Origin: Clostridia bacterium
GTDB taxonomy: Bacteria > Bacillota > Clostridia > Christensenellales > Aristaeellaceae
Length of the DNA stretch: 64,000 nt
Assembly (NCBI GenBank): GCA_017519405.1
Contig: JAFWSH010000014.1
Span: forward strand, 98,192-162,191
Direction of reading: 5' to 3'
In this document: piece by piece, positions 1-7,661 of the stretch
Layout: each line of letters opens with the position of its first letter
Position numbering within the stretch: the first letter of the stretch is position 1
The notes under the pieces: model-generated
Databases searched by the model: none
What the model was told of the DNA's origin: nothing
What the model saw: only the letters and a program-made list of their open reading frames with translations
Position numbers and translations under genes: made by a program

Positions 1-339
1 GGAGCCGTCGTTTTCCCGCTCCTCGATCCGGGCGGCAACTGTCAGGTCCACGCTGCCCTCCCGGACCGGCGCGCTTTCGCCAGTGGGCGCATAGGGCTCA
101 GCCGGCTCCACCAGCGCCGCCACGAGTTCCGTGGGCAGGGCATAGTAGCCCAACTGGGCCATCTCCTCCATGGTGCGGTCGCTCTCTGCGATCATTTCCC
201 GCAGGACGGGAATGGTGGAGGCCGGGCGGGGGCCGGCCGCGCCGGTATCCTCCGCCAGCGCCGGCTTTCCTGCCGGGCAGCCAAGGAAAAACAGGCACAG
301 AACCGCCATGACGGAAATCAGCTTTGCTGTCCGTTTCAT
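1..339 (-). CDS. Secreted protein of unknown function, 3' end beyond window
   Basis: An open frame runs leftward off the window edge from an ATG at 339, preceded by a GAGGAGG ribosome binding site. The first 113 residues are visible. They begin with a signal peptide: basic MKRTAK, then a hydrophobic stretch, then a Cys at about residue 20 (FFLGC), so it could be a lipoprotein, with an alternative cleavage after PALA. The rest is acidic and mostly helical, with an EEMAQLGYYALP segment. I recognise no family. The C-terminus is missing because of the window edge, not because of a stop. Confidence 0.7.
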   Translation of the reverse strand, partial: MKRTAKLISVMAVLCLFFLGCPAGKPALAEDTGAAGPRPASTIPVLREMIAESDRTMEEMAQLGYYALPTELVAALVEPAEPYAPTGESAPVREGSVDLTVAARIEERENDGS

Positions 340-469
340 TCAACGACTCCTCCTCATCTGCGGCATCACGCAGCGGTGAATTCCGCCGCACCCACCTGTG
401 AAGTATTGTATCACTTCACAGGCCGCCGTGCAAGCATGAGGCCGTGACCCTGTGCCCTGCCTTGCGCCC

Positions 470-595
470 CTACTCCCGGTTCACCAGCCAGGTGCCCGCC
501 ACCATAATCGCCAGCGCGATGAAAAACAGGACGCCCGGGATCTCCCGGAAGGCAAGGAAGGACAGCAGCACGCCGACGAAGGGCGCGACGTCGGG
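470..595 (-). pseudogene. C-terminal remnant of an EamA/DMT-type drug/metabolite transporter
   Basis: About 41 codons ending in TAG at 470 read as the last two membrane helices of an EamA-family permease (VAPFVGVLLSFLAFREIPG, then FFIALAIMVAGTWLVNRE). This order of a conserved Glu-containing loop followed by a Gly-rich final helix is typical of the family's C-terminus. Upstream of about 595 the frame stays open but no longer looks like a membrane protein, so the gene is cut there. It is a dead fragment. Confidence 0.55.
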
Positions 596-946
596 GGATA
601 CATCGGCTTCAGCGAAAGTATGCGGCTGCTGAAGCGCCGGGCGGGGACCACCGGCATCAAGTCCGTCAGCTTCGGCAGCCGGCCGGATGTGCACCGGCTG
701 TATGTGGACGCCGTGGCCGTCACCGGCGGCGTCCGGGGACTGCGCTGCGAAAAACGCCTGGAACTGATCCGGGTGATGACGGACGCGGAGGTGCTGACGG
801 CGCTGTGCGTGGAAAGGGGCGCGCCTCAGTATCTGATGCCGGCCAGGAGGTCCCCCTACCGGGTCTTGGCCGGGGCCTTCCCCCTCTATGCCCGGCCGGA
901 AGCGCTGGCGAGCCCCGGGGACAACCACGCCATCCTGACGCCCTGA
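596..946 (+). pseudogene. C-terminal fragment of an unrecognised protein
   Basis: From about 596 to the TGA at 946 the plus strand encodes a plausible globular C-terminus (SESMRLLKRRAGTTGIKSV, LIRVMTDAEVLTALCVERG, PYRVLAGAFPLYARPEAL). No start codon or ribosome binding site fits. Upstream of 596 the same frame is the antisense of the transporter remnant. It is therefore a gene tail fused at about 590-600 to another gene tail on the opposite strand. A terminator follows 45 bases after its stop, as expected for a real gene end. Family not recognised. Confidence 0.4.
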
Positions 947-990
947 CGGAACGGGCATGCAGTTTCTCTACCCGGGAACGGCACAGGAAA

Positions 991-1034
991 GCGCCGGACC
1001 GCCGGCATGGCCAGCCGGCAGCCCGGCGCTTTTT
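991..1034 (+). terminator. Rho-independent terminator
   Basis: A GC-rich inverted repeat (GCGCCGG at 991, CCGGCGC ending at 1029, with an inner GCCGG/CCGGC pair) is followed directly by TTTTT at 1030-1034. It follows the gene tail ending at 946. On the minus strand it has only three T residues, so it would be a weaker stop for the ATPase gene. Confidence 0.7.
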
Positions 1035-1096
1035 CATTGTCTTTGGATGACGGCGGGGAGGGGTGTTTTCTCCGCCCTCAGCCTCCGGGGCTCCGT

Positions 1097-3736
1097 TTAC
1101 TTCTGTGCACTGCGGCGGATCAGCCAGCGGCGCACGGCTTTCTCGATCTCCACAATGGGCAGCACCGCCAGCGCCAGGGCCATGGCGATCAGATACTCCG
1201 TGATGGTGATGGGCTGGAAGGAGAAGGCCGTGTTCAGGAAGGGGACGAAGATCACCGCGGCGGTGACCAGCAGGGAGAAGGCCAGCGTGCCCCACAGCCA
1301 CAGGTTCTGCTTTTTCAGGCTGAACAGGGACGCGGTGCGGGAGCGCATGTTGAAGGAGTGGAACACCTCGATCATGCTCAGGGTCAGGAAGGCCATGGTC
1401 ATTCCGGCCGGGGACTCGGCGATGGCCCAGGAGCCGCTCTCCAGGCGGTGGCCCACAAAGTAGCTGAAGACCGTCATGGCGGCGATGATCATGCCCTGGA
1501 AGGCGATGTCGAAGCCCAGGCTGTTGGCGAAGATGCTCTCCTTGCGGCTCCTGGGCGGGCGCTGCATGACGTCCTTCTCCGCGTCCTCCATGCCCAGGGC
1601 GATGGCCGGGAAGGTGTCGGTGATCAGGTTGATCCACAGGATGTGCACGGGCTTGAGGATGGAGAAGCCCATCAGCGTGGCGGCAAACACCGCCAGCACC
1701 TCCGCCAGGTTGGCGGAGAGCAGGAACTGGATCGCCTTGCGGATGTTGTCATAGATGCGGCGTCCCTCGCCCACGGCGGAGACGATGGTGGCAAAGTTGT
1801 CGTCGGTGAGGATCATGTCCGCCACGGACTTCGTCACGTCCGTGCCGGTGATGCCCATGCCCACGCCGATGTCCGCGCTCTTGATGGAGGGCGCGTCGTT
1901 CACGCCGTCGCCGGTCATGGCGGTGACCATGCCCAGGTTCTGCCAGGCGTTGACGATGCGCACCTTGTTCTCCGGCTGCACCCGGGCGTAGACGGAGTAG
2001 CGGCGCACGTCGTGGGCGAAGTCCTCGTCGGGGATGGCGTCCAGTTCCGCGCCGGTGATGGCCGACTGTCCCGGGCCCAGGATGCCCAGCTCCCGGGCGA
2101 TGGCGGTGGCGGTCACCTTGTGGTCGCCGGTGATCATGATGGGGCGGATGCCGGCGCTGCGGCACTGCTCGATGGCGTCCTTCACCTCGGGCCGGATGGG
2201 GTCGATCATGCCGCACATGCCGATCCAGGTGAGGTCCTGCTCCAGCACATCCGGCGCGTTGGAGGCGGGCAGCTCGTCATAGATCCGCTGGGCGGCCCCC
2301 AGCACCCGCAGGGCCTGGTCCGCCATGGCCATGTTCTCCTGCAGGATCTCCTCCCGCTCCTTCTCGCTCAGGGGCTCGGCCTTGCCGTCCCGCCAGATGC
2401 GGGTGCAGCGGCGCAGCACCTCGTCCGGGGCGCCCTTGGTGAACTGGATGAAGCCGTGGCCGGCCCGGGCCCGGTGCACGGTGGACATCATCTTGCGCAG
2501 GGAGTCGAAGGGCGCCTCGTCCACCCGGGGCAGGTCCGCGGCCAGCTTGCCCTTGGGCAGGCCGTTCTTGTTGGCGTCGTTCACCAGCGCACACTCGGTG
2601 GCCTCGCCCACGGCCTCGTCCCCCTCCAGCTCCGCGTCGGAGCTCAGGGCCATGGCGGTCATCAGCAGGGTCTCGTCGCCGGTGACCTTTTTCACCACCG
2701 TCATCTTGTTCTGGGTCAGGGTGCCGGTCTTGTCCGAGCAGATGATCTGGGTGCAGCCCAGGGTCTCCACCGCGGTCAGCTTCCGGATGATGGCGTGGTT
2801 CTTGCTCATCTTGGTGACGCCGATGGAGAGCAGGATGGTGACCACCGCGCTCAGGCCCTCGGGGATCGCCGCCACGGCCAGGGAGACGGCCACCATGAAG
2901 GTGTCCAGCACCGCCTTGCCGCCGCTGCGCACCAGGTTCACCACGAACACGAAAGCGCAGATCACCAGGATCATGGCGGACAGCTTCCTGGAGAGCTCGT
3001 TGAGCTTGATCTGCAGGGGGGTCTCCTCCTCCTTGGCGCTGGACAGGGCGTCGGCGATGGCGCCCATCTCCGTGTCCATGCCGGCGGCAGTGACCACCGC
3101 GTGGCCCCGGCCGTAGGTGACGATGGAGCCCATGTAGGCCATGTTCTTCCGGTCGCCCAGGGTCACCTCGCCGTTGTCCCCGGCCGTGAGCACGCCGCTC
3201 TGCTTGTCCACATCGGTGGATTCGCCGGTGAGCGCGGCCTCCTGGGTCTTCATGGAGGCACACTCCACAATCCTGGCGTCCGCGGGGATGGCGTCCCCCG
3301 CCTCCAGCACCAGCAGGTCGCCCCGCACCACCTCATCGGCCCGGATGGTCTTCTGGTGTCCGCCCCGGATGACCTTCGCCGTGGCCGCCGCGATCTGCTG
3401 CAGCGCCTCGATGGCCGCCTCCGCCTTGCTCTCCTGGTAGACCCCCAGGCAGGCGTTGATCAGCACCACCGCCAGGATGATCAGCGCGTCGGTCAGGCTC
3501 TCCCCCGCGTACAGGGCGGTGACGGCGCTGACCACCGCGGCAATGATCAGCACGATGGTCATGGGGTCCTTCAGCTCTCCCAGGAACTTCTTGAACAGGC
3601 TGTCCTTCGGGGGCTCCTTCAGCTTGTTGGGGCCGTCCCGTTTGAGCCGGGCCGCCGCCTCCTCGTCGCTCAGGCCCTGCATGGAGGAGCCCAGCTCCGC
3701 CAGGACCTCCTCGTTTTCCATCAGATAAGGTTTCAC
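1097..3736 (-). CDS. P2-type calcium-transporting ATPase
   Basis: This 879-aa protein has the full architecture of a P2A (SERCA/PMR1-like) ATPase that pumps Ca2+ out of the cytoplasm. In order: N-terminal cation-ATPase domain, actuator loop ALTGES near residue 170, the M4 motif AIPEGL, the phosphorylation site CSDKTGTLT (Asp near 333), the nucleotide-binding KGAPDEVL, the hinge GDGVNDAP near 610, and six C-terminal helices. Residues matching SERCA Ca2+ site II are present: the PEGL Glu, Asn and Glu in SANLAEVL, and Asn, Thr and Asp in WINLITD. Mn2+ transport is possible. The start is a GTG at 3736 with GGGGGG about nine bases upstream; the in-frame ATG at 3721 lacks a ribosome binding site. 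It stands alone. Confidence 0.9.
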   Translation of the reverse strand: MKPYLMENEEVLAELGSSMQGLSDEEAAARLKRDGPNKLKEPPKDSLFKKFLGELKDPMTIVLIIAAVVSAVTALYAGESLTDALIILAVVLINACLGVYQESKAEAAIEALQQIAAATAKVIRGGHQKTIRADEVVRGDLLVLEAGDAIPADARIVECASMKTQEAALTGESTDVDKQSGVLTAGDNGEVTLGDRKNMAYMGSIVTYGRGHAVVTAAGMDTEMGAIADALSSAKEEETPLQIKLNELSRKLSAMILVICAFVFVVNLVRSGGKAVLDTFMVAVSLAVAAIPEGLSAVVTILLSIGVTKMSKNHAIIRKLTAVETLGCTQIICSDKTGTLTQNKMTVVKKVTGDETLLMTAMALSSDAELEGDEAVGEATECALVNDANKNGLPKGKLAADLPRVDEAPFDSLRKMMSTVHRARAGHGFIQFTKGAPDEVLRRCTRIWRDGKAEPLSEKEREEILQENMAMADQALRVLGAAQRIYDELPASNAPDVLEQDLTWIGMCGMIDPIRPEVKDAIEQCRSAGIRPIMITGDHKVTATAIARELGILGPGQSAITGAELDAIPDEDFAHDVRRYSVYARVQPENKVRIVNAWQNLGMVTAMTGDGVNDAPSIKSADIGVGMGITGTDVTKSVADMILTDDNFATIVSAVGEGRRIYDNIRKAIQFLLSANLAEVLAVFAATLMGFSILKPVHILWINLITDTFPAIALGMEDAEKDVMQRPPRSRKESIFANSLGFDIAFQGMIIAAMTVFSYFVGHRLESGSWAIAESPAGMTMAFLTLSMIEVFHSFNMRSRTASLFSLKKQNLWLWGTLAFSLLVTAAVIFVPFLNTAFSFQPITITEYLIAMALALAVLPIVEIEKAVRRWLIRRSAQK

Positions 3737-3842
3737 TCTCTGCAGCCCCCCATTTTCCGGAATGAGTCCGGTGCATTATAGCACAACAGGCCGTCTGTGC
3801 TCAAGTTGCCGGGGCCTGTTTTCTCCCCGGTCTCCTGCCATG

Positions 3843-3875
3843 AAAAAGACCCCGTCCGCCGGATGGGACAGGGTC
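3843..3875 (-). terminator. Terminator of the WYL-like regulator gene
   Basis: Read on the minus strand, GACCCTGTCC pairs with GGACGGGGTC (one G-U pair) around an eight-base loop, followed by TTTTT. It lies just past the stop of the regulator gene at 3882. Confidence 0.85.
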
Positions 3876-3881
3876 CTGGGG

Positions 3882-4538
3882 TTATTCGGCTTGTGCCCGC
3901 TCCTCCGGGGACGCTGCCGCCTGCTTCAGCACCCGCACCCCGGCGATCCCGTTCACGGGAATCTCCCGGGCCGTCTTCTCCCCATCTGTTATGCAGACCA
4001 GCACAGACCGGCCGTTCTGCCGCGCCAGATGGCAGGGGGTGACGCGGAGGCGCGCAGCCTTTTCGCCCGCTGGGGCGTCCATCACCAGCGTGACCTTCCG
4101 GCCCTTGGCGATGGCGCCCGCCAGGTCGTTGGCCACGGCGAAGAAGGCCGGGTTCACCGGAGCGTATGCGCTGCTCCCGGTGGCGGGCGCGTGCAGCGGC
4201 CCCGCCATGGTGGACAGGCGCTCCAGCAGCACCGTGCGCCGGTCGTCGGGGATATCCGAGGCCATCACACAGGCGCTCAGGTAGTCCAGCTCCTCCGCCG
4301 TCATAAGGTGGTCATAGTACCAGCCCTTGTTGAATTTCACGGGATAGCCGGCCTGCTGCAGTGCCGCCAGGTTCTTCCTCACCGTCTTCCGGGTGGCCGT
4401 CAGGCTGTGTTCCTCCTCCAGCAGCTTCATGATGGGCATCTGCCGGATATGCTTCTTTGCGTCCGTGTGTTCCCGGAGAATCGCCAGGATCGCCATGGGT
4501 AACTGCTTCTTCTGCTGTGCCACAGACAGCACCTCCAT
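3882..4538 (-). CDS. WYL-like winged-helix transcriptional regulator
   Basis: The 218-aa product starts with a winged helix-turn-helix (residues about 12-70, with ATRKTVRKNLAALQQAGYPV as the recognition region). It ends with a beta-rich domain (KGRKVTLVMDAP, RVTPCHLARQNGRSVLVC, EIPVNGIAGVRVL) spaced like a WYL ligand-binding domain, although the W-Y-L residues are not intact. It is shorter than the usual roughly 300 aa. The ATG at 4538 follows GGGGGAAGAG. The gene diverges from the large tubulin/GTPase operon. WYL-family repressors such as BrxR/CapW are known to control neighbouring defence operons, so control of that operon is a reasonable inference, unproven here. Confidence 0.7.
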   Translation of the reverse strand: MEVLSVAQQKKQLPMAILAILREHTDAKKHIRQMPIMKLLEEEHSLTATRKTVRKNLAALQQAGYPVKFNKGWYYDHLMTAEELDYLSACVMASDIPDDRRTVLLERLSTMAGPLHAPATGSSAYAPVNPAFFAVANDLAGAIAKGRKVTLVMDAPAGEKAARLRVTPCHLARQNGRSVLVCITDGEKTAREIPVNGIAGVRVLKQAAASPEERAQAE

Positions 4539-4552
4539 TTCTCTTCCCCCTG

Positions 4553-4581
4553 ATTGTATCAGATTCTGCATAATAATGCAA
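4553..4581 (-). promoter_or_regulatory. Sigma-A promoter of the WYL-like regulator
   Basis: On the minus strand TTGCAT (4576-4581) and TACAAT (4553-4558) are separated by exactly 17 bases. The -10 box lies 15 bases upstream of the start codon, giving a very short leader. Confidence 0.7.
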
Positions 4582-4687
4582 CAGCGGACTGCTTGATTTG
4601 GATGGCGAATCAGGTTCTTTTTAATACCGCATTGTCCATATGGAAATATTGCGGGTGATTTAGTACGCACATTTTGATGTTTTTTCT

Positions 4688-4722
4688 GATGAACCGCCCC
4701 GGGATCCGGGCGGGTTGTCATC
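4688..4722. repeat. 35-bp dyad upstream of the large operon
   Basis: GATGAACCGCCC on the left mirrors GGGCGGGTTGTCATC on the right around CGGGATCC, with one or two unpaired bases. No T-run follows on either strand, so it is not a typical terminator. It lies between the divergent regulator and the first operon gene and could be an operator or the scar of a rearrangement. No convincing plus-strand promoter is visible between 4582 and 4731. Confidence 0.45.
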
Positions 4723-4731
4723 ACAGGATGC

Positions 4732-7560
4732 ATGCGGCGAGTGAATCGGTATTCACCGGCAAATCCCGGTTTGCACGACAGGAAGCCCTGTTCTGTTTGT
4801 CTGTGTGATGCAGCCGGGAAGAAACGCGGTGTTGGTGCAGGAACTGCCTGGCGCCAGGCCGGCTGGGGGGCTGGACTGCTGCTTGGCCAGCGAAGAACGG
4901 TTCCGGCTGTGACGATGGCCGGCAACGGCGAGGACAGCTACTCTTACACCTATACCCCCCGGGATCTGTTTGGCACAGACCTGATGGACGGAGACCAGAT
5001 CGTTTACCAGGCCCGGCTCACTGGCGTGGGTATGGACAAGACCACGGAGCCGTTGAGTGTGACGGTGGAAAACCTGGCTCCGGCGAACACAAAGGGGATT
5101 CAGACCAAGAACAACCCCTTCCTGAACCTGGTGACTCACGATCCCTTCACCGCTACTTATGAAGACGAAAAAGAGGATCTTACCCTCGATCTGAGCGGCT
5201 ATTTCAACGAACCGGACGGTGAGGAAATCACCTATACGGCGAAGGAGACTGGCAACGCCAAGCTCTTTGGCGAATTGACCATCGACGAGGATCGCCACAC
5301 CCTCAGGGCTGTCACCAAAGACCAGACCACGGATGCCAAGCAGGAGAGCACCATCCATATCACCGCCAAAGACCCGGAGGGGAAAGAAGCAACGCTGGAC
5401 ATTCCTGCCTCCCTCACAGTGCAGCGTGAGGTGGTCAAGAAAAACTACACGGTGAAAGTCAGTGCCGACACCAATCAGGTGAAGCCCAACGGGAACATCA
5501 AATTCACCGCGAAGCTCTATGACCAGAACGACAAGGAAGTGACAGACAGCAGCAAACTGGCCTGGGTCAATATGGGTACACTGTCCACCACCATGAACTA
5601 TGAACAGGAGAACAGGCAGCCCGAAACCCGGGAACTGAAATGGCAGCTGGAAGGCACAGCGTGGACCTGCGAATACGGTTTTCCTGCCAATTCCGGCACG
5701 CTGACCATCAGCGGCTGGAAGCCGGTGATCCAGAACATCCAGATCGGCACAAACGACTACCCCAAGACTTTCAGCACCGACAGCAGCACGCCGAGACTGA
5801 AGGAAGGCGCGGCTGTGCCGGCGTTCACGGACATCCGGCTCCATGATCCCATCACAGGGGAGACAGAGACAGACTACGAGACATATACGGCGGACTGGGA
5901 TACCACTGTAAACCTTGCAGAACTGGTGGAGGAGCCCGACGGTGAGGCGCTGTCCTTCCATCTGACGGAGCCCGCCAGCGGGAAGAACGAGGTTGTCACA
6001 GCTGTGGTGGATCAGACGACCGGCAAACTGACGCTGAGCACCAGAGGGGTTGACAAGACTGGCGGAACCACGGTGAACGTGGAAGCCCGGGATCCGGAGA
6101 AGAAGTCCTACATTTTCTCCATCCCTGTGGAGGTTACCAATGTCAGGGACACCATGGGAGGGTGGCACCTGTCTGCGTCCCTCACAGAACAAAACGGCAA
6201 GGCACACCCCGACGGGACAGCCCTGAACCAGGGAAGCATCTATAACCTGGTCCTCACGCTGCAGGATTCCGAAGACAATGAAATCAGGAACTACGACAAG
6301 CTGACGCAGCTGGTGAATTGCCTGAACGACAGCGGGCTGACCTTCCAGTTCAAGGCGGATAACGCAACACAGGCCGAACCCGTGGAACTGACCTGGAACA
6401 AGGAGAACGGCAAACTGACGGCGGAGTTCACCACGGGACAGAACAAGGGCGAATACAGCCTGGCGGGGAATGCCACGCTCCAGGGCGGCGACATCGAGTT
6501 CTCCCTGCAGGCGCCCTTCACTTGCAAGCTGGAGAATCTGCCCCCCACGCTGAACACTGAGACCTTCGAGGAGAAGGGATATGGCGAGACAGCCCAGCTG
6601 GAGATTGAACCGCTGCTCTGGCGCCGCAAGAACGACAGCGTGACGGAGATCGACCTGAAGGACCTCTTTACCGACGGCCCCAAGGATCCGCTGCAGTACT
6701 ATGCCGTCCGTCTCAGCGACCTGCTGGCGGCCGAGAAGGAGAAGGCGGCGGCCGGTGCCCAGGAGGGCACAACGATCCCCGAGCCTGCAAGGCCGGAGAA
6801 CGCCGAGGAGATGGGTCAGCGCTGGGGCAGCCTGGTGGGCAGCAAGGGGACTTTGCCCGCTTCCGCCATGATGGCGCTGGTGACAGGGGAGAATGATCCG
6901 GCGGACGAACCCGGGCACATTCTGAAGATCGACAACACCGCCGAAGGCAGCGGCGACCACGCTTACGTGCTGGTGGCTGAGGACCGGGACGGACAGAAAG
7001 CCTATGCCATCTACGACCAGCATGTCATCAGCCAGAAGACGGAGGTCCTCCGGTTGCTCATGTGGATCGGCCTGGGCATTCTCGTCCTCATTATCCTGCA
7101 GCAGCTGTTCTACTGGGTTTTCTACCGCGCCGCCTGGAAGAACAGCCACGGCACAGTGACCACTGTGGTGAACGGCCACAGCACGAACCATACCACCAAC
7201 TTCAGGCGCAGCGGCAAGGGTGAGATGAGGCTGTCCGACCTGCAGGTGACGGTGGGATGTGACCAGGCTATGGCCACTGCACTGAAAAAGGATATTGAAG
7301 GCTACAAACTCCGCCCCGGCAGAAACAACAACGTCATCGTGCGCAGAACCAAAGCGCCCGGCGCCAACTTCACGGTGGCTGTAAATGGGGCGGATATGGG
7401 CAGACACAAGAAGATGAACTGGCCTGCCGGCGGCGTCCTGACCATCAAAGGCACTGCCGCTCAGCCCGGGAAGAGCGTGGATGTCAGGCGGGTCAACATG
7501 CCGCAGGGCGCCGCGCCCAGACCTGCAGCCGCGCCCAGAGCCAACGCCCCCAGGGTGTGA
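4732..7560 (+). CDS. Ectodomain/one-TM/cytosolic-tail protein, probably 5'-truncated
   Basis: From about residue 62 onward this is a string of extracellular Ig/cadherin-like beta-sandwich modules (RDLFGTDLMDGDQIVYQA, VENLAP, DLSGYFNEPDGEEITYTA and similar). One transmembrane helix follows near residues 774-797 (WIGLGILVLIILQQLFYWVF). A cytosolic tail of about 145 residues ends in a Pro/Ala-rich linker and Pro-Arg-Val. The tail is homologous to that of the operon's last protein. The first 61 residues read like non-coding sequence, and no signal peptide is present although the repeats must be exported, so the true 5' end (signal peptide and N-terminal domain) seems lost. ATG at 4732 gives the longest frame and ATG at 4915 is the alternative; neither has a good ribosome binding site. 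Confidence 0.75.
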   Translation: MRRVNRYSPANPGLHDRKPCSVCLCDAAGKKRGVGAGTAWRQAGWGAGLLLGQRRTVPAVTMAGNGEDSYSYTYTPRDLFGTDLMDGDQIVYQARLTGVGMDKTTEPLSVTVENLAPANTKGIQTKNNPFLNLVTHDPFTATYEDEKEDLTLDLSGYFNEPDGEEITYTAKETGNAKLFGELTIDEDRHTLRAVTKDQTTDAKQESTIHITAKDPEGKEATLDIPASLTVQREVVKKNYTVKVSADTNQVKPNGNIKFTAKLYDQNDKEVTDSSKLAWVNMGTLSTTMNYEQENRQPETRELKWQLEGTAWTCEYGFPANSGTLTISGWKPVIQNIQIGTNDYPKTFSTDSSTPRLKEGAAVPAFTDIRLHDPITGETETDYETYTADWDTTVNLAELVEEPDGEALSFHLTEPASGKNEVVTAVVDQTTGKLTLSTRGVDKTGGTTVNVEARDPEKKSYIFSIPVEVTNVRDTMGGWHLSASLTEQNGKAHPDGTALNQGSIYNLVLTLQDSEDNEIRNYDKLTQLVNCLNDSGLTFQFKADNATQAEPVELTWNKENGKLTAEFTTGQNKGEYSLAGNATLQGGDIEFSLQAPFTCKLENLPPTLNTETFEEKGYGETAQLEIEPLLWRRKNDSVTEIDLKDLFTDGPKDPLQYYAVRLSDLLAAEKEKAAAGAQEGTTIPEPARPENAEEMGQRWGSLVGSKGTLPASAMMALVTGENDPADEPGHILKIDNTAEGSGDHAYVLVAEDRDGQKAYAIYDQHVISQKTEVLRLLMWIGLGILVLIILQQLFYWVFYRAAWKNSHGTVTTVVNGHSTNHTTNFRRSGKGEMRLSDLQVTVGCDQAMATALKKDIEGYKLRPGRNNNVIVRRTKAPGANFTVAVNGADMGRHKKMNWPAGGVLTIKGTAAQPGKSVDVRRVNMPQGAAPRPAAAPRANAPRV

Positions 7561-7566
7561 GCATCC

Positions 7567-7601
7567 GGCTGTCACCCCGGCGCTGTGCCGGGGTGACAGC
7601 C
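7567..7601 (+). promoter_or_regulatory. Perfect intercistronic hairpin after the first operon gene
   Basis: GGCTGTCACCCCGGC (7567-7581) pairs perfectly with GCCGGGGTGACAGCC (7587-7601) around a five-base loop, directly after the stop at 7560. The following bases (GCCCACAAAC) contain no T-run, so it should not terminate well. It probably protects the 3' end of a processed upstream message or attenuates transcription before the tubulin-like gene. Confidence 0.7.
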
Positions 7602-7661
7602 GCCCACAAACTTGTACCCAATGTGCCATCAGGCATATGAAAATGGAAGGGAGAATGAACC

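Noticed and set aside
1007-3781. 924-aa open frame on the plus strand
   Set aside because: Antisense to the P-type ATPase; rich in Gly, His and Arg as expected for a shadow frame.
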